DNA of 22,367 bases, taken from positions 1 to 22,367 of the forward strand of contig JAOXNS010099959.1 in the NCBI GenBank assembly GCA_028571305.1. Reading direction: 5' to 3'. Source of the DNA: Magicicada cassinii. Taxonomy: Eukaryota; Arthropoda; Insecta; Hemiptera; Cicadidae. Each line of letters begins with the position of its first letter. Positions within the stretch are counted from its first letter, which is position 1. Below the pieces are notes generated by a model. It was not told the origin of the DNA. It did not search any database and saw only the letters and a list, made by a program, of their open reading frames with translations. The position numbers and the translations under genes were made by a program. Positions 9,815 to 18,524 of this stretch are shown here, piece after piece.

Positions 9815-10060
9815 CACCGTTCACCATTTAATATTTAATAAGCGAACGGATGACGTCAGATTGCCCTCATCTCCGGTAGCTAAAGGTAGTAACATTTTTC
9901 TTGTATATTGTCTGGTGTAAGTAATGCCATGACATCAAAAATCCTTAAAGCCAATTTTCCGAACTATTCATTGCTTTTTATTTTATCATCAGTAATTTAC
10001 CAAGTGGTGGAGGTGGTTTTTTCGTATTCATTATTTATTCCTATAAATTCATTTAATTAA
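9815..10060 (-). pseudogene. NB-ARC/TPR gene fragment, copy 1
   Basis: The minus strand encodes a piece of the same protein as 10801-11534 and 11920-12658. It has IGINNEYEKTTSTTW, then SNE and FGKLALRIFDVMALLTPDNI, then LLPLATGDEGNLTSSVRLLN. These match the conserved C-terminal part of the NB-ARC region in animal and rickettsial NB-ARC/TPR proteins (W.IT..KIKS.E..G.LAL......APDNI.....L.LA.GDE). Two in-frame stops and a one-base deletion relative to the other copies break it. It retains CTG where copies 2 and 3 share a TAG stop, so it is the older or less altered branch at that site. It has no TPR part. Confidence 0.65.
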
Positions 10061-10650
10061 TGAAATTTCTCGTCTTGTTTTGTCTCTTCAGAAACAAACA
10101 CATTTTGGCGTATGTAAATTATGAAACTCTTATGAATGACGTGCAGATATTTCAAAAATTATCTCCAAAACCTATCAGTAACGAAGCAGGTAAACAGGCA
10201 GTTATATCATGTTGGTACATGTTAAGTGGAGAATTCTGTGCGCTTCCTGTAAGCTAACAAAGTAGAACTTATTGACATGTCGGTCTCCCTTACATTTTGA
10301 TCGCACCTTCTGTAGTTCACCACCAATAATAATGCACGCGTTTATTGTGGATGTGTGTGTGTGTGCGCGCGCACGATGGCGTAAGTACATATTTAAAATT
10401 TTGCCTACTAATGATAAACTTAACTTTACTTAATATTGACTTACACATTTAGAATTTACACGACAATTACATTCTCATTTCAATCTTCAATCTCATTACA
10501 TTCACAATTACTCGTTTCAATCTCACAAACCCATCACCTTGTACTAATGTTTCTTTCAGTTAAGTGATATTTCTGTGCAGGTACACAGCGTCACTCAAGA
10601 GCAAGTCCCTCACCAATAGTATTGGTAACCAGCGCTTCCAACTTTCAGAC
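10061..10650. other. No recognised gene; GT/GC microsatellite
   Basis: A 65-codon plus-strand frame (10060-10257, containing QIFQKLSPKPISNEAGK) follows a pyrimidine-rich acceptor-like ctcttcag, but no family is recognised. An alternating GT/GC tract lies at about 10350-10375. The remainder is featureless. Confidence 0.4.
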
Positions 10651-10782
10651 TACGAACTAAGATCACCAACAATGGAAATATCCGATACTGCTTAACCATC
10701 GTGCAGTCATGGCACCGGGGAATAATCTAAACAAATCTTGTCATTCATAAAAAATTCCAACCAGAAACGAATAGGGGTAACA
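10651..10782 (+). repeat. ~140 bp module, copy 1 of 4
   Basis: This segment runs from tacgaactaagatcaccaac to ggggtaac. It recurs at 11711-11856 (+), 11922-12067 (+) and 11389-11532 (minus). The other three copies start about a dozen bases earlier with taaatattcaag; this one lacks that start. Its immediate right flank (tttgctcaccatt) recurs near 10912 inside the NB-ARC copy, so this copy abuts the left edge of the inverted repeat. Nature unknown: there is no terminal inverted repeat and no open frame common to all copies. Confidence 0.7.
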
Positions 10783-10800
10783 TTGCTTTGCTCACCATTA

Positions 10801-11534
10801 TTTCAATTTCATAGCGTTACTTATGGTTTCCTCTATTTTTTTTTTTTTATTTTCAAGGTTTAACCTTGTAACTTGCTCTGCCAGCCTATGGACACTTAAT
10901 ATGCCTGCCTTTGCTCACCATTCACTACTGAATATCTAATACGCGAACGGATGACATCTAATTGCGTTCATCTCCTTTAGCTAAAGGTAGTAACATTTTC
11001 CTCTGTATATTGTCTGGTGCATGTAATGTCATGACATCAAAAACCCTTAAAGCCAATTGTCCAAACTCCTCGTTGCTTTTTATTTTATCAACAGTAATTT
11101 GCCAAGTCGTGAAGGTGTTTTTTTCGTATTCATTATTTATTCCTATGAACAGTTCAGAACTGAATATCTAATTTGTTTTTTCTCCTCATACTCTTGTAAA
11201 AAATTGTTAATGCTAAAGTTTTCTGTTACCCTTTAATCTGGTATATATGATACTGCTTGTTGTATGGCTAAAGGAAATAATTGCAACTTTTTCACTAAGC
11301 TTTGTATCTCTTGATCTTGTGATGTATCCTCCTTAGGTATTCTCATACACTTTATTAATTTTATTTCATACATGTTACAATTATGCCGGTTACCCCTTTT
11401 CGTTTGTGGTTGAATTTTTTTAGAAATGACAGGACTTGTTTAGATCCTTTCCCAGTTGCATGACTGCACGATGGTTGAATGTCTAACATTTCCATTGTTG
11501 GTGATCATAGTTCGTATGCACTTGAATATTTATA
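10801..11534 (-). pseudogene. NB-ARC/TPR gene fragment, copy 2 (left arm of inverted repeat)
   Basis: On the minus strand this 734 base segment repeats 11920-12658 nearly base for base. It begins with the ~140 bp module, then a region with FPLAIQQAVSY (an NB-ARC motif kept better here than in copy 3), FTTWQITVDKIKSNEEFGQL, a FDVMTLHAPDNIQ block, LPLAKGDE, and VHRLAEQVTRLNLENK. By eye only about eight differences occur over the ~330 bases nearest 10801. It shares with copy 3 a TAG after GDERN and the double stop before MVSKGRH, so both copies descend from an already broken sequence. No TPR repeats follow. Confidence 0.75.
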
Positions 11535-11710
11535 CTGCCTTTCTTGGCCCATGTATCTTACTTAAGAATAAAATGATATGTTCTCCCAAGACACCAGTGT
11601 ATAAAAAAAAATATCTGCGAGTAGTCTAAACCAGAATCTACATAAAGTAGAAAGAATCTACATAACGTTCGACTTCTTGTTATTTTCATGATTCTAGAGA
11701 TAAAAATATG

Positions 11711-11856
11711 TAAATATTCAAGTGTATACGAACTAAGATCACCAACAATGGAAATGTTAGACACTGCTCCACCATCGGGCAGTCATGCAACCGGGGAAGA
11801 ATCTAAACAAATACTGTCATTCTAAAAAATTCCAACCAGAAACGAAAAGGGGTAAC
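11711..11856 (+). repeat. ~140 bp module, copy in the inverted-repeat spacer
   Basis: Matches 11922-12067 in the same orientation, from taaatattcaag to ggggtaac. It sits between the Walker-B-like remnant and the LITSR motif of the NB-ARC pseudogene. Together with the next copy it brackets the LITSR segment, as if the module had been inserted or tandemly duplicated within the gene. Confidence 0.75.
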
Positions 11857-11919
11857 CTTCTTGACAACACATGGTAAGAAGCCTTATTACTTCTCGTGGT
11901 CGAGAGTGGAAAACTGATA

Positions 11920-12658
11920 TATAAATATTCAAGTGCGTACGAACTATGATCACCAACAATGGAAATGTTAGACATTGTTCAACCATCGTGCAGTCATGCA
12001 ATCGGGGAAGAATCTAAATAAGTCCTGTCATTTCTAAATAATTCAACCAGAAACTAAAAGGGGTAACAGGCGGGCATAACACTAACATGTATGAAATAAA
12101 ATTAATAAAATGTATGAGAATGCCTAAAGAGGATACATCACAAGATGAAGAGATACAATACTGAGTCATAAAGTTGCAATTATTTCCTTTAGTCATACAA
12201 CAAGCAGTATCATATACAGCAGATTAAAGGGTAACAGGAGACTTTAGCATTAACAATTTTTTACAAGAGTATGATGAAAAAACAAATAAGCTACTCAGTT
12301 CTGAACTGTTTATAGGAATAGATAATGAAGACGAAAAAACCACCTTCACGACTTGGCAAATTACTGTTGATAAAATAAAAAGCAACGAGCAGTTTGGACA
12401 ATTGGCTTTAAGGATTTTTGATGTCATGACATTACATGCACCAGACGATATACAGAGGAAAATGTTACTACCTTTAGCTAAAGGTGATGAACGCAATTAG
12501 ATGTCATCCGTTCGCGTATTAGATATTCAGTAGTGAATGGTGAGCAAAGGCAGGCATATTAAGTGTCCATAGGCTGGCAGAGCAAGTTACAAGGTTAAAC
12601 CTTGAAAATAAAAAAAAAAAATATAGAGAAAACCATAAGTAACGCTATGAAATTGAAA
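11920..12658. repeat. Right arm of a ~735 bp inverted repeat
   Basis: Complementary to 10801-11534 along its whole length, ending at ...cgctatgaaattgaaa on the right and tataaatattc on the left. The spacer between arms is 385 bases (11535-11919). The two arms are close to equal in length (734 and 739) and nearly identical in their outer halves, so a transcript crossing both could form a very long duplex. Confidence 0.85.
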
Positions 12659-13960
12659 CCAGAATCTTATCTAGTCGGAATACACGATGAATTTGACATG
12701 GAACTACAAAATGATTGGCCGCATGTAGAATCGTCACTATTTCACATAGGCAAATTGGTGTCAAATAATCCTTCAAAGAGAAACCAAATAAGCATGGAGG
12801 TTAAGGATTCATTAGTGTCAATAACTTGTAGTTGCCATAGTCCTCACAAGAAAAAGGAGTTTCTACAACGGCTGTTACTCCTTGTCAAAGAAGACTTTGC
12901 TATTAAGGATTTCCTTCTCGGTACCTTTCAAAAACAATTGGGGTTCGTACATTTGATATTAAACAATGTTCACAGCAGTATAAAAGCGCTACAAGAGGCG
13001 TTAAAATTACTAAACATCTTCGGTAGAGAACATTTTATAGTTGGTGAAATACTACAAGTTCTACGTATACTGTACGGAAAGTTAGGTATTCTTACGGAAC
13101 AAATTAAATTCTTAAGTAAAGCTTTAGCTTTTTCTGAAAAAAGCTAAAAGAAAAGCCTTATCCTTTGTCCAATTTTAGGAGCCTGTGCGCAACGTATAAG
13201 GCTTTTTGCGACATAGTAAATTTAAGTCAAATTGTAAAAGAGGCTTCAGAATTTGTAGAAATTTATTATAAATATGATGATTATGCAACTTATCATCTAT
13301 GGGAACTTTTGGGTCACGCTTATAGAGGTTTATGTAAAGTTGAGAAAGAAAAGGATTTTTTTGAACGGTCATCTGTAAATACAAAGAAATATTTTGGTAT
13401 TAAAAATATCGTTATGGCATGTATATGAACAGAATTGGCAAACACGTATAAGGCATTAGACGATCATCAGACACAAAATGAGTTGCTTGAACGAACTCTG
13501 TCTTTAAAAAAAAAAACATGGCTCTGAAGATATTTTTGTTAGTGTAATATTAACTAACCTGGGAATGGCTTATGGTGCTTTAAAATATTATAGAAGACGA
13601 AAGGAAATGCTAACCAAAACATTAATAATTTCTGATAATAGTGACGTTGCTTATATAGGAACCCTATATCACGTTTACCTGTTGTCAGATGATCAACGCA
13701 AAGGAATAGAATTGCTACAACGTGCTCTACCTATTATGGACAAGGAACATGTCCGTGAAGATTTTGATGTTGCTGAAACATCAAAACAACTGGGAATGAC
13801 TTATGGGAACTTACGAAAGTATGACAAAGCAGCAGAGTGGCTAGAACGAGCACTACCTTTTTTGGGAGAATAAATATGGTGAAGATGCATCAGAAAACCT
13901 GGGAGTGGCTTATGTAACCTTAAATAAGTGTGACAAAGCAATGGGGTACTTATGTTAAAA

Positions 13961-14436
13961 CAGTTTATTACGAACATATTTATTTAAACCTTTATAGTGT
14001 ATAGTGTATACAGAGTGCTGAATAGAAACTGCAAAGTGGAAAGTATTTGTTTGTGAACAATAGCGTTAGTAGTGCTACTGAGTTTGTAGATTCTCAAGGA
14101 GGTTTTAAAGAGTTTGAAGGAGTTCTCATCGTATTGGGCAGTCTCTGTACGTAACATGTGCAGATTGCAGTGAGACCCCGTCTTAAAACACACAGGTAAT
14201 TTCCACTAAATCATATCTCGTCTATCGAACGACAGTAGAGCAGAAATGGTTATTATTTATTCTTTTAAATAATTAGGCGTAAAGAACTAGTTCACATTTG
14301 ACTACGAATTACCTTACATAAGGCATTGTTGCAGATGATTTGATATATTTATTGTGCAACTCAATCTGCACTCAGTTTACGTTCAATGTTTCACCAAAGT
14401 CGGGTAGAGAGATCAACGTAACAATCCTGCTTACAG
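13961..14436. other. Non-coding DNA after the TPR pseudogene
   Basis: No further TPR-like frame is seen after about 13960. There is a short tatagtgtatagtgtata repeat near 13995-14012. The end of this stretch would be intron if the next exon is real. Confidence 0.4.
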
Positions 14437-14575
14437 GCTGGGCAACAACAGCAAAATAAAAGTGGGAAACAAAGCCAACCTGTACACGCTGCTGGACCCT
14501 TCGGCCAACACGATGTCTGTGTTTGTACAATTGTCGTCAAACCTAATCGTCGTTATAGAAGGTGGAAACTTTGCA
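14437..14575 (+). CDS. Candidate internal coding exon, gene not recognised
   Basis: An acceptor (cctgcttacag, AG at 14435-14436) opens a 139 base stretch that closes with a good donor (GCA|GTAAGA). One frame is open throughout: LGNNSKIKVGNKANLYTLLD, then PSANTMSVFVQLSSNLIVVI, then EGGNFA. Its codons have unusually many G or C third positions for this AT-rich window, which is a coding sign, and it mixes polar and beta-like hydrophobic residues as a folded domain would. The length leaves one extra base, so it would be a phase-shifting internal exon. A second frame (starting AGQQQQNKSGK) is also open, so the frame choice is by codon bias. No partner exons were recognised. Confidence 0.4.
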
Positions 14576-14899
14576 GTAAGACTTTGTAAAGGAGAATCTT
14601 GGTTGTTCTCGATAATACTTTGAAGCGACGTTGTTTAATTTGTCATTGTCCGCATGTATTCTATCGAAACTGGAAATATTAATAAACAAGATTACCTGAA
14701 ACTTGTGTACATCAAAGTTGTCCGGAGGCCTTGTGTCACACTAAACCGTACGTGGGATACACAAGTACAAGGGTTGAACTCTCCACCGCAACCAAGCTGC
14801 CTAAGAAAGAAAAACCTTTTAAAGTAAACCTTATCGGTTTTAGTCAACAACAGTTGCGACAAGCAAGTGTAGTGCAATTCTTTCACTAAATAGAAAAAT
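14576..14899. other. Non-coding DNA
   Basis: No gene is supported. A minus-strand frame near 14692-14886 contains several Cys residues (CGGEFNPCTC) but resembles no domain I know. Confidence 0.4.
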
Positions 14900-15245
14900 G
14901 AACAAAAAATAATGTTAATACAAAAATATGAAAAGTTATAATTGGTAAATATGTTATAAAAAATTTCAATTTTTAAATTCGACTGTACAACTGTTTAATA
15001 TTGTAGTTTATTTAATAACACAATTAATCCAATCTTTGTAAAAAACAATATTTAAATGCAAAAATTGTTTCTAATTAGAGTACAATGTTATTACATATTT
15101 ATTCTGTAAAATAAAATACTGATTCCATTTTGTGTGTGATATTATTTCATCAACATTACACTAAATACCTTGTCCTATCTAATAGTACTGTGTCGCTTCA
15201 CCGTGTCTAGTATGTCTGAGTTCAGAGACACAAGAACTTCAGGTA
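14900..15245. repeat. Second dispersed repeat family, copy C
   Basis: Aligns with 19985-20495. Shared blocks include an AT-rich lead, gtaaaataaaata, the string gtgatattatttcat, then acattaca and tacctt, and an end with agtatgt.tga.ttcaga..gacaaga. Copy C has about one unit (taccttgtcctatctaatagtact) where copy D has a seven-unit tandem array. Confidence 0.5.
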
Positions 15246-16734
15246 AGTAAACTATGCTACAAAATCTCTACTTGTCAATTTATTAACATTACTTTGTACG
15301 TTTATAAAACACATTGAAGCATAAGACACAATTATACAAGCCCAATTATACAGAGTTGGAAAGAAAACACATAGATCAATATTTGCCAGTTTAATAACAC
15401 ATATTTCTGCAGAACCGACAATCATGTTGTAAGGTTTACAACCGAAGATGTCACACCATAGAGTAGGCGAAACGCCTGATGTCAACAGCACTAATATCAA
15501 CAAAACATGGTCGACAAGACAAGAAAGTGCAGTTGCAGTTATCAAACAATCCTATAGTAAAAATAATCTATTTCAAATTAACGCCAAGTGGCATGTCAAG
15601 CTACTTGAAGAGATTTGTTAAATTTAAACTCAAAAGTTCAGTGTCTTAAAAGCAATGAGTTTCATTTGACAAAATCAAATCATTCTAATTTTACAAAGTA
15701 AATCCTTAAAACAATAATGCCGAATAAGCTGGTAACTTTGGTTGTGACTACCACTGTTGTCTGAGCTATGACTGTTATTTAACTGCTCACAGTACAAGGT
15801 AAACGATTGTGTTACCAAGGTAACTTTGTGTACGACGACAGCTCTCTCTTCTTGGCATAGGTGTTGTGACTGGTTTGGCATCACCAGCCCGGACAAGTTC
15901 TTCACTTCAGCACACCCCACATCAACAATACTCTTAATTACGTAACCCAATCGTAGTCTTCATCTACGTAGCTTTCCATCCATCCATCCATGAAGCCACA
16001 GAACATGTCGCATCAACCTGTCCGTTCTTCTCGACAAGAGTATTCCATAAACGTCTTGCTCTTAGTATCTTTAAAGCTCTTCATTCCTGTCAACGCGATC
16101 CTCAACAAACATCAGTAGCACCGCATTTCCACAATATTCATTCTTTACCTGTTCTGTTTGTCCAAGATCTGAGTCTGGCTACTATAAAGAGTCAAAGTCC
16201 ATGCGTGTAGAATCAAAATTGTTATTCGACATTTAAATCCACGTTTGATGTAGGCTCATGTTTCTTCACAAATAGCTCACTCTGCTTCCACAGCACAACT
16301 TTCTGCATCTTCCTTGTTTATTCAGTCTTCTGTGGTTTTACTCCTTTGGTAGCAGAGGTCAGTCACTTTTTTCACTTTCTCTTTTTATTTTAACATCCAG
16401 TTGTTCATTGTTTCATTTAACATCCTGCTACATTGTATCGCTTCAGTATTATCTTTATCAATTATCAGCCCCTAAAATCATCCAAAGCTTGCCGTGCTTA
16501 CTTGCTGAACAAATAAAAAATTGTTGTTACTATCTATTTCTTGTTTATTTTGATAATGTCTTAAATGTTCAGTTTTTATTTTGTATTTGATTTTGTTTTC
16601 TATTTTGTTTATAGTAATTTTGCTGTATCCGTTTTCGTAAGCTATTTGTTATATTATTTTTTTTCTTGTTTGTTTAGGGGTACTCTGTACAATCATTACA
16701 AATGTGCCACATTAACATAAATAAATAATAAAGG
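15246..16734. other. Non-coding DNA with (CCAT)n microsatellite
   Basis: A short (CCAT)n run lies near 15976-15992. Two minus-strand frames of about 90 codons (15252-15545, 15675-15950) have no family resemblance and no coding bias I can defend. The stretch 16360-16680 is T-rich. Confidence 0.45.
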
Positions 16735-17380
16735 TAACAAAACTATTTAAAAACGTAGACATTAAAGTAGCATACAAAACTAATTAAAGTATTTTTAAAA
16801 AACTAAATAACCCAGACAACAAGGATAATACAGTAACCAATGGTATAAACAAAATTGAATGCCAAGATTGCAATAAATTTTACATAGTACAAACAAAAAG
16901 AACAACTGAAAAAAACGTTATTTTGAACATCTAAACGCCTGCAAATAAACAGAAACATATAGCTCTAATTTGGCCACACATGCCATAAACACAGAACATG
17001 AATTCCTAAACATAACCAACATGACACTAATAAAACACATACCACACAAAGGCACCATAATGAACATATGGGAAAATTTACAAATATACAAACCAAAACA
17101 CAAAACAAAGACTAATTCCTGAACAAATACAAATCATTACAAAACATGACACAATTTTCAAAGCACTCAACATTCAAAATACTCAAAAAGGTAATATATA
17201 CACTACAATCACACAAAATAACACCAGTATAAAATACAAAAAACCAACAGGAAACCATAACAACAACTAACCAAAACACAGATACTCCACGAGATATAAA
17301 ATCAGGAAGTCTGAGGATGGGAACAATACGCTTCCCGAAACATGTACCAAATGAGGGAATAAAACATCTTGAGGTAAAGA
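16735..17380 (+). mobile_element. Penelope-like element 3' end with GIY-YIG remnant
   Basis: The plus strand shows the RT-to-endonuclease linker (KLFKNVDIKVAYKTN, near 16740-16790) and a CXXC pair with the domain start IECQDCNKFYIVQT (near 16855-16900). The endonuclease continues with EHLNACK, SSNLATHAINTEHEFLNITN and a tail with ENLQIYKPKH. This is the order of the Penelope GIY-YIG endonuclease, which nicks target DNA for reverse transcription. YIV replaces the usual YIG. The element is truncated at its 5' side (no RT), and a frameshift and stops break the domain. Its tail at about 17305-17340 has a CTGAGGA box, a GGGAA/TTCCC stem and GAAACATGTA, a hammerhead-like half in which stem I no longer pairs. 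Confidence 0.7.
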
Positions 17381-17584
17381 ATTTATAAATATTAAATAAA
17401 TTTTATATGCATTAAGAAACAGACTGTAGCAAAAGTGTTTAAAAAAAAAAGCTGGTAAATTTTTATTGGTTACGTAAATTTGTGAATAGTATTAGGTAGA
17501 AACATATACATTTCTACGCAAACATGTGTAAACTAAATGTATGTTTATGACTTTACTACATTAATTCACTTCAAACCGGTGTAT
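17381..17584. other. Spacer between Penelope and LINE remains
   Basis: AT-rich DNA with an A-run near 17440-17450. It may contain the last bases of the Penelope tail; nothing else is seen. Confidence 0.4.
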
Positions 17585-17601
17585 CTCTTCTTCTTCTTCT
17601 A
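17585..17601 (-). repeat. (AAG)n tail of the LINE
   Basis: TCTTCTTCTTCTTCT on the plus strand directly follows the 3' end of the LINE coding sequence. Simple trinucleotide tails instead of poly(A) are known in several LINE clades. Confidence 0.7.
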
Positions 17602-18355
17602 CTCCCGGAGCTCTATAGGCTGGGATGACCCTTGGCTTCCGCCACCACTCGCCTCCAGTTCTCTCATTCTCTGTTGCATCTTTCCTTCAGTTTTGTACGC
17701 TCATTTTTCTTACGTCTTCCTCCACCTCATGTATCCATCGCCTTCTGGGTCTTCTAGTTCTTCTTGTTTCTTCCAAGTTTCTATTTAGCATTTCCTTCGG
17801 CAGTCCATCATGTGGCATTCTCTTCACATGCCCCAGCCAGCTTATCCGCCTTGCCTTTATGAAGAGCACTATATCTCCTCGCTGCAATATTTCACCAATT
17901 TCAGCATTTGAAGGCGTGTCCACTCTCCTGCTTCAATTATTTGACTGTATATCTTTCTCACTTTTTCTTTTAAATAGTCTGAACGACTTTGGTGGTGCAG
18001 CCGTGATTGCCATGCTTCATCTCCGTAAGTCACGACTGGTGTGATCAAGCTTTTGTAGATTTTCATTTTGGTTTTACGAGACAGAAGCGTGGATTTGAAA
18101 AGATTTAGATTCGCATAATATGCTCTATTGCCAGCCATGATTCATCTATTTATTTCTTGTGAGACTTTGTTCTTCTCATTCAGTTCTGTTCCAAGATATA
18201 CAAACTTATTTACACTACTAAAAGTGTAATTATCCAGCTCTAAGCTATGGGGCTTCCTTTTTACCTTTGCTGCTGTCATTTTCATATAGTGCGTTTTCTT
18301 TTCATTAACAAGTCCAAAGGTCGATCTTCTTCACCCAGGACCTCAAACATCTATT
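17585..18355 (-). mobile_element. 5'-truncated LINE (non-LTR retrotransposon), RT C-terminal part
   Basis: On the minus strand the end of a non-LTR reverse transcriptase is legible: VNEKKTHYMKMTAAKVKRKP, then NKFVYLGTELNEKNKVSQEI, a stop, then MAGNRAYYANLNLFKSTLLS, RKTKMKIYKSLITPVVTYG and EAW (thumb region). It continues with VRKIYSQIIEAGEWT, then FIKARRISWLGHVKRMP and RRTRRPRRRWIHEVEEDVRK. The WLGHVKRM block and basic RRPRRRW patch are the usual C-terminus of many arthropod LINEs. At least two frame changes and a stop make it non-functional. The 5' truncation near 18355 and an AAG-type tail at 17585 fit target-primed integration. The clade cannot be fixed from this part. Confidence 0.85.
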
Positions 18356-18524
18356 TAAATACTGGTGTTTATACATTAGACAGAGGTAAGTTGCTGACAA
18401 ATCGTTTCGCGACACCACACATTACACTGTATCTGGTGTCTGTGGTGAACTTCACAGAGCGCTCTACACCCGCGTACTTAACGTTTTGCATAGATTTGTT
18501 TTCTCTGTGTTTTTGTTGTCAGCC

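Larger units (their letters stand above)
11535..13960 (+). pseudogene. Decayed NB-ARC + TPR (STAND-type) gene, copy 3
   Basis: NB-ARC/TPR proteins are ATP-binding STAND switches: a nucleotide-binding motor followed by TPR repeats that sense partners; their roles in arthropods are poorly known. In order there is a Walker-B-like remnant VERIYITFDFLLFS (11647-11688), LITSRGREW (11883-11909, the usual SR.+.W motif), LFPLVIQQAVSY (near 12180-12215), TTW-ITVDKIKSNEQFGQLAL (12342-12410), LPLAKGDE, and LSVHRLAEQVTRLNLENK (12559-12612). TPR repeats follow from about 12620 to 13960, e.g. LGFVHLILNNVHSSIKALQE, LGMAYGALKYY, LGMTYGNLRKYDKAAEWLER and LGVAYVTLNKCDKA. The P-loop was not found. At least three frameshifts (two in A runs at 12609 and 13508) and several stops split it; two copies of the ~140 bp module lie on either side of the LITSR motif. 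The longest intact piece is 181 codons. Confidence 0.75.

Noticed and set aside
10060-10257. 65-codon frame as the missing NB-ARC P-loop exon
   Set aside because: It contains NEAGKQA but not the G.GG.GK[ST] Walker A pattern, and it lies in the wrong place and orientation relative to copy 1.
14750-14830. Minus-strand gagttcaaccctt as a pol III B box of a tRNA-like SINE
   Set aside because: No matching A box at proper spacing and no cloverleaf could be drawn.
15675-15950. 91-codon minus-strand frame
   Set aside because: No recognisable domain, no splice or promoter context, and length is within chance for this window.
17305-17340. Fourth hammerhead-like core (CTGAGGA, GGGAA/TTCCC stem, GAAACATGTA) in the Penelope tail
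   Set aside because: The bases before CTGAGGA and after the would-be cleavage site do not pair, so stem I is missing; kept only as a remark on that element.
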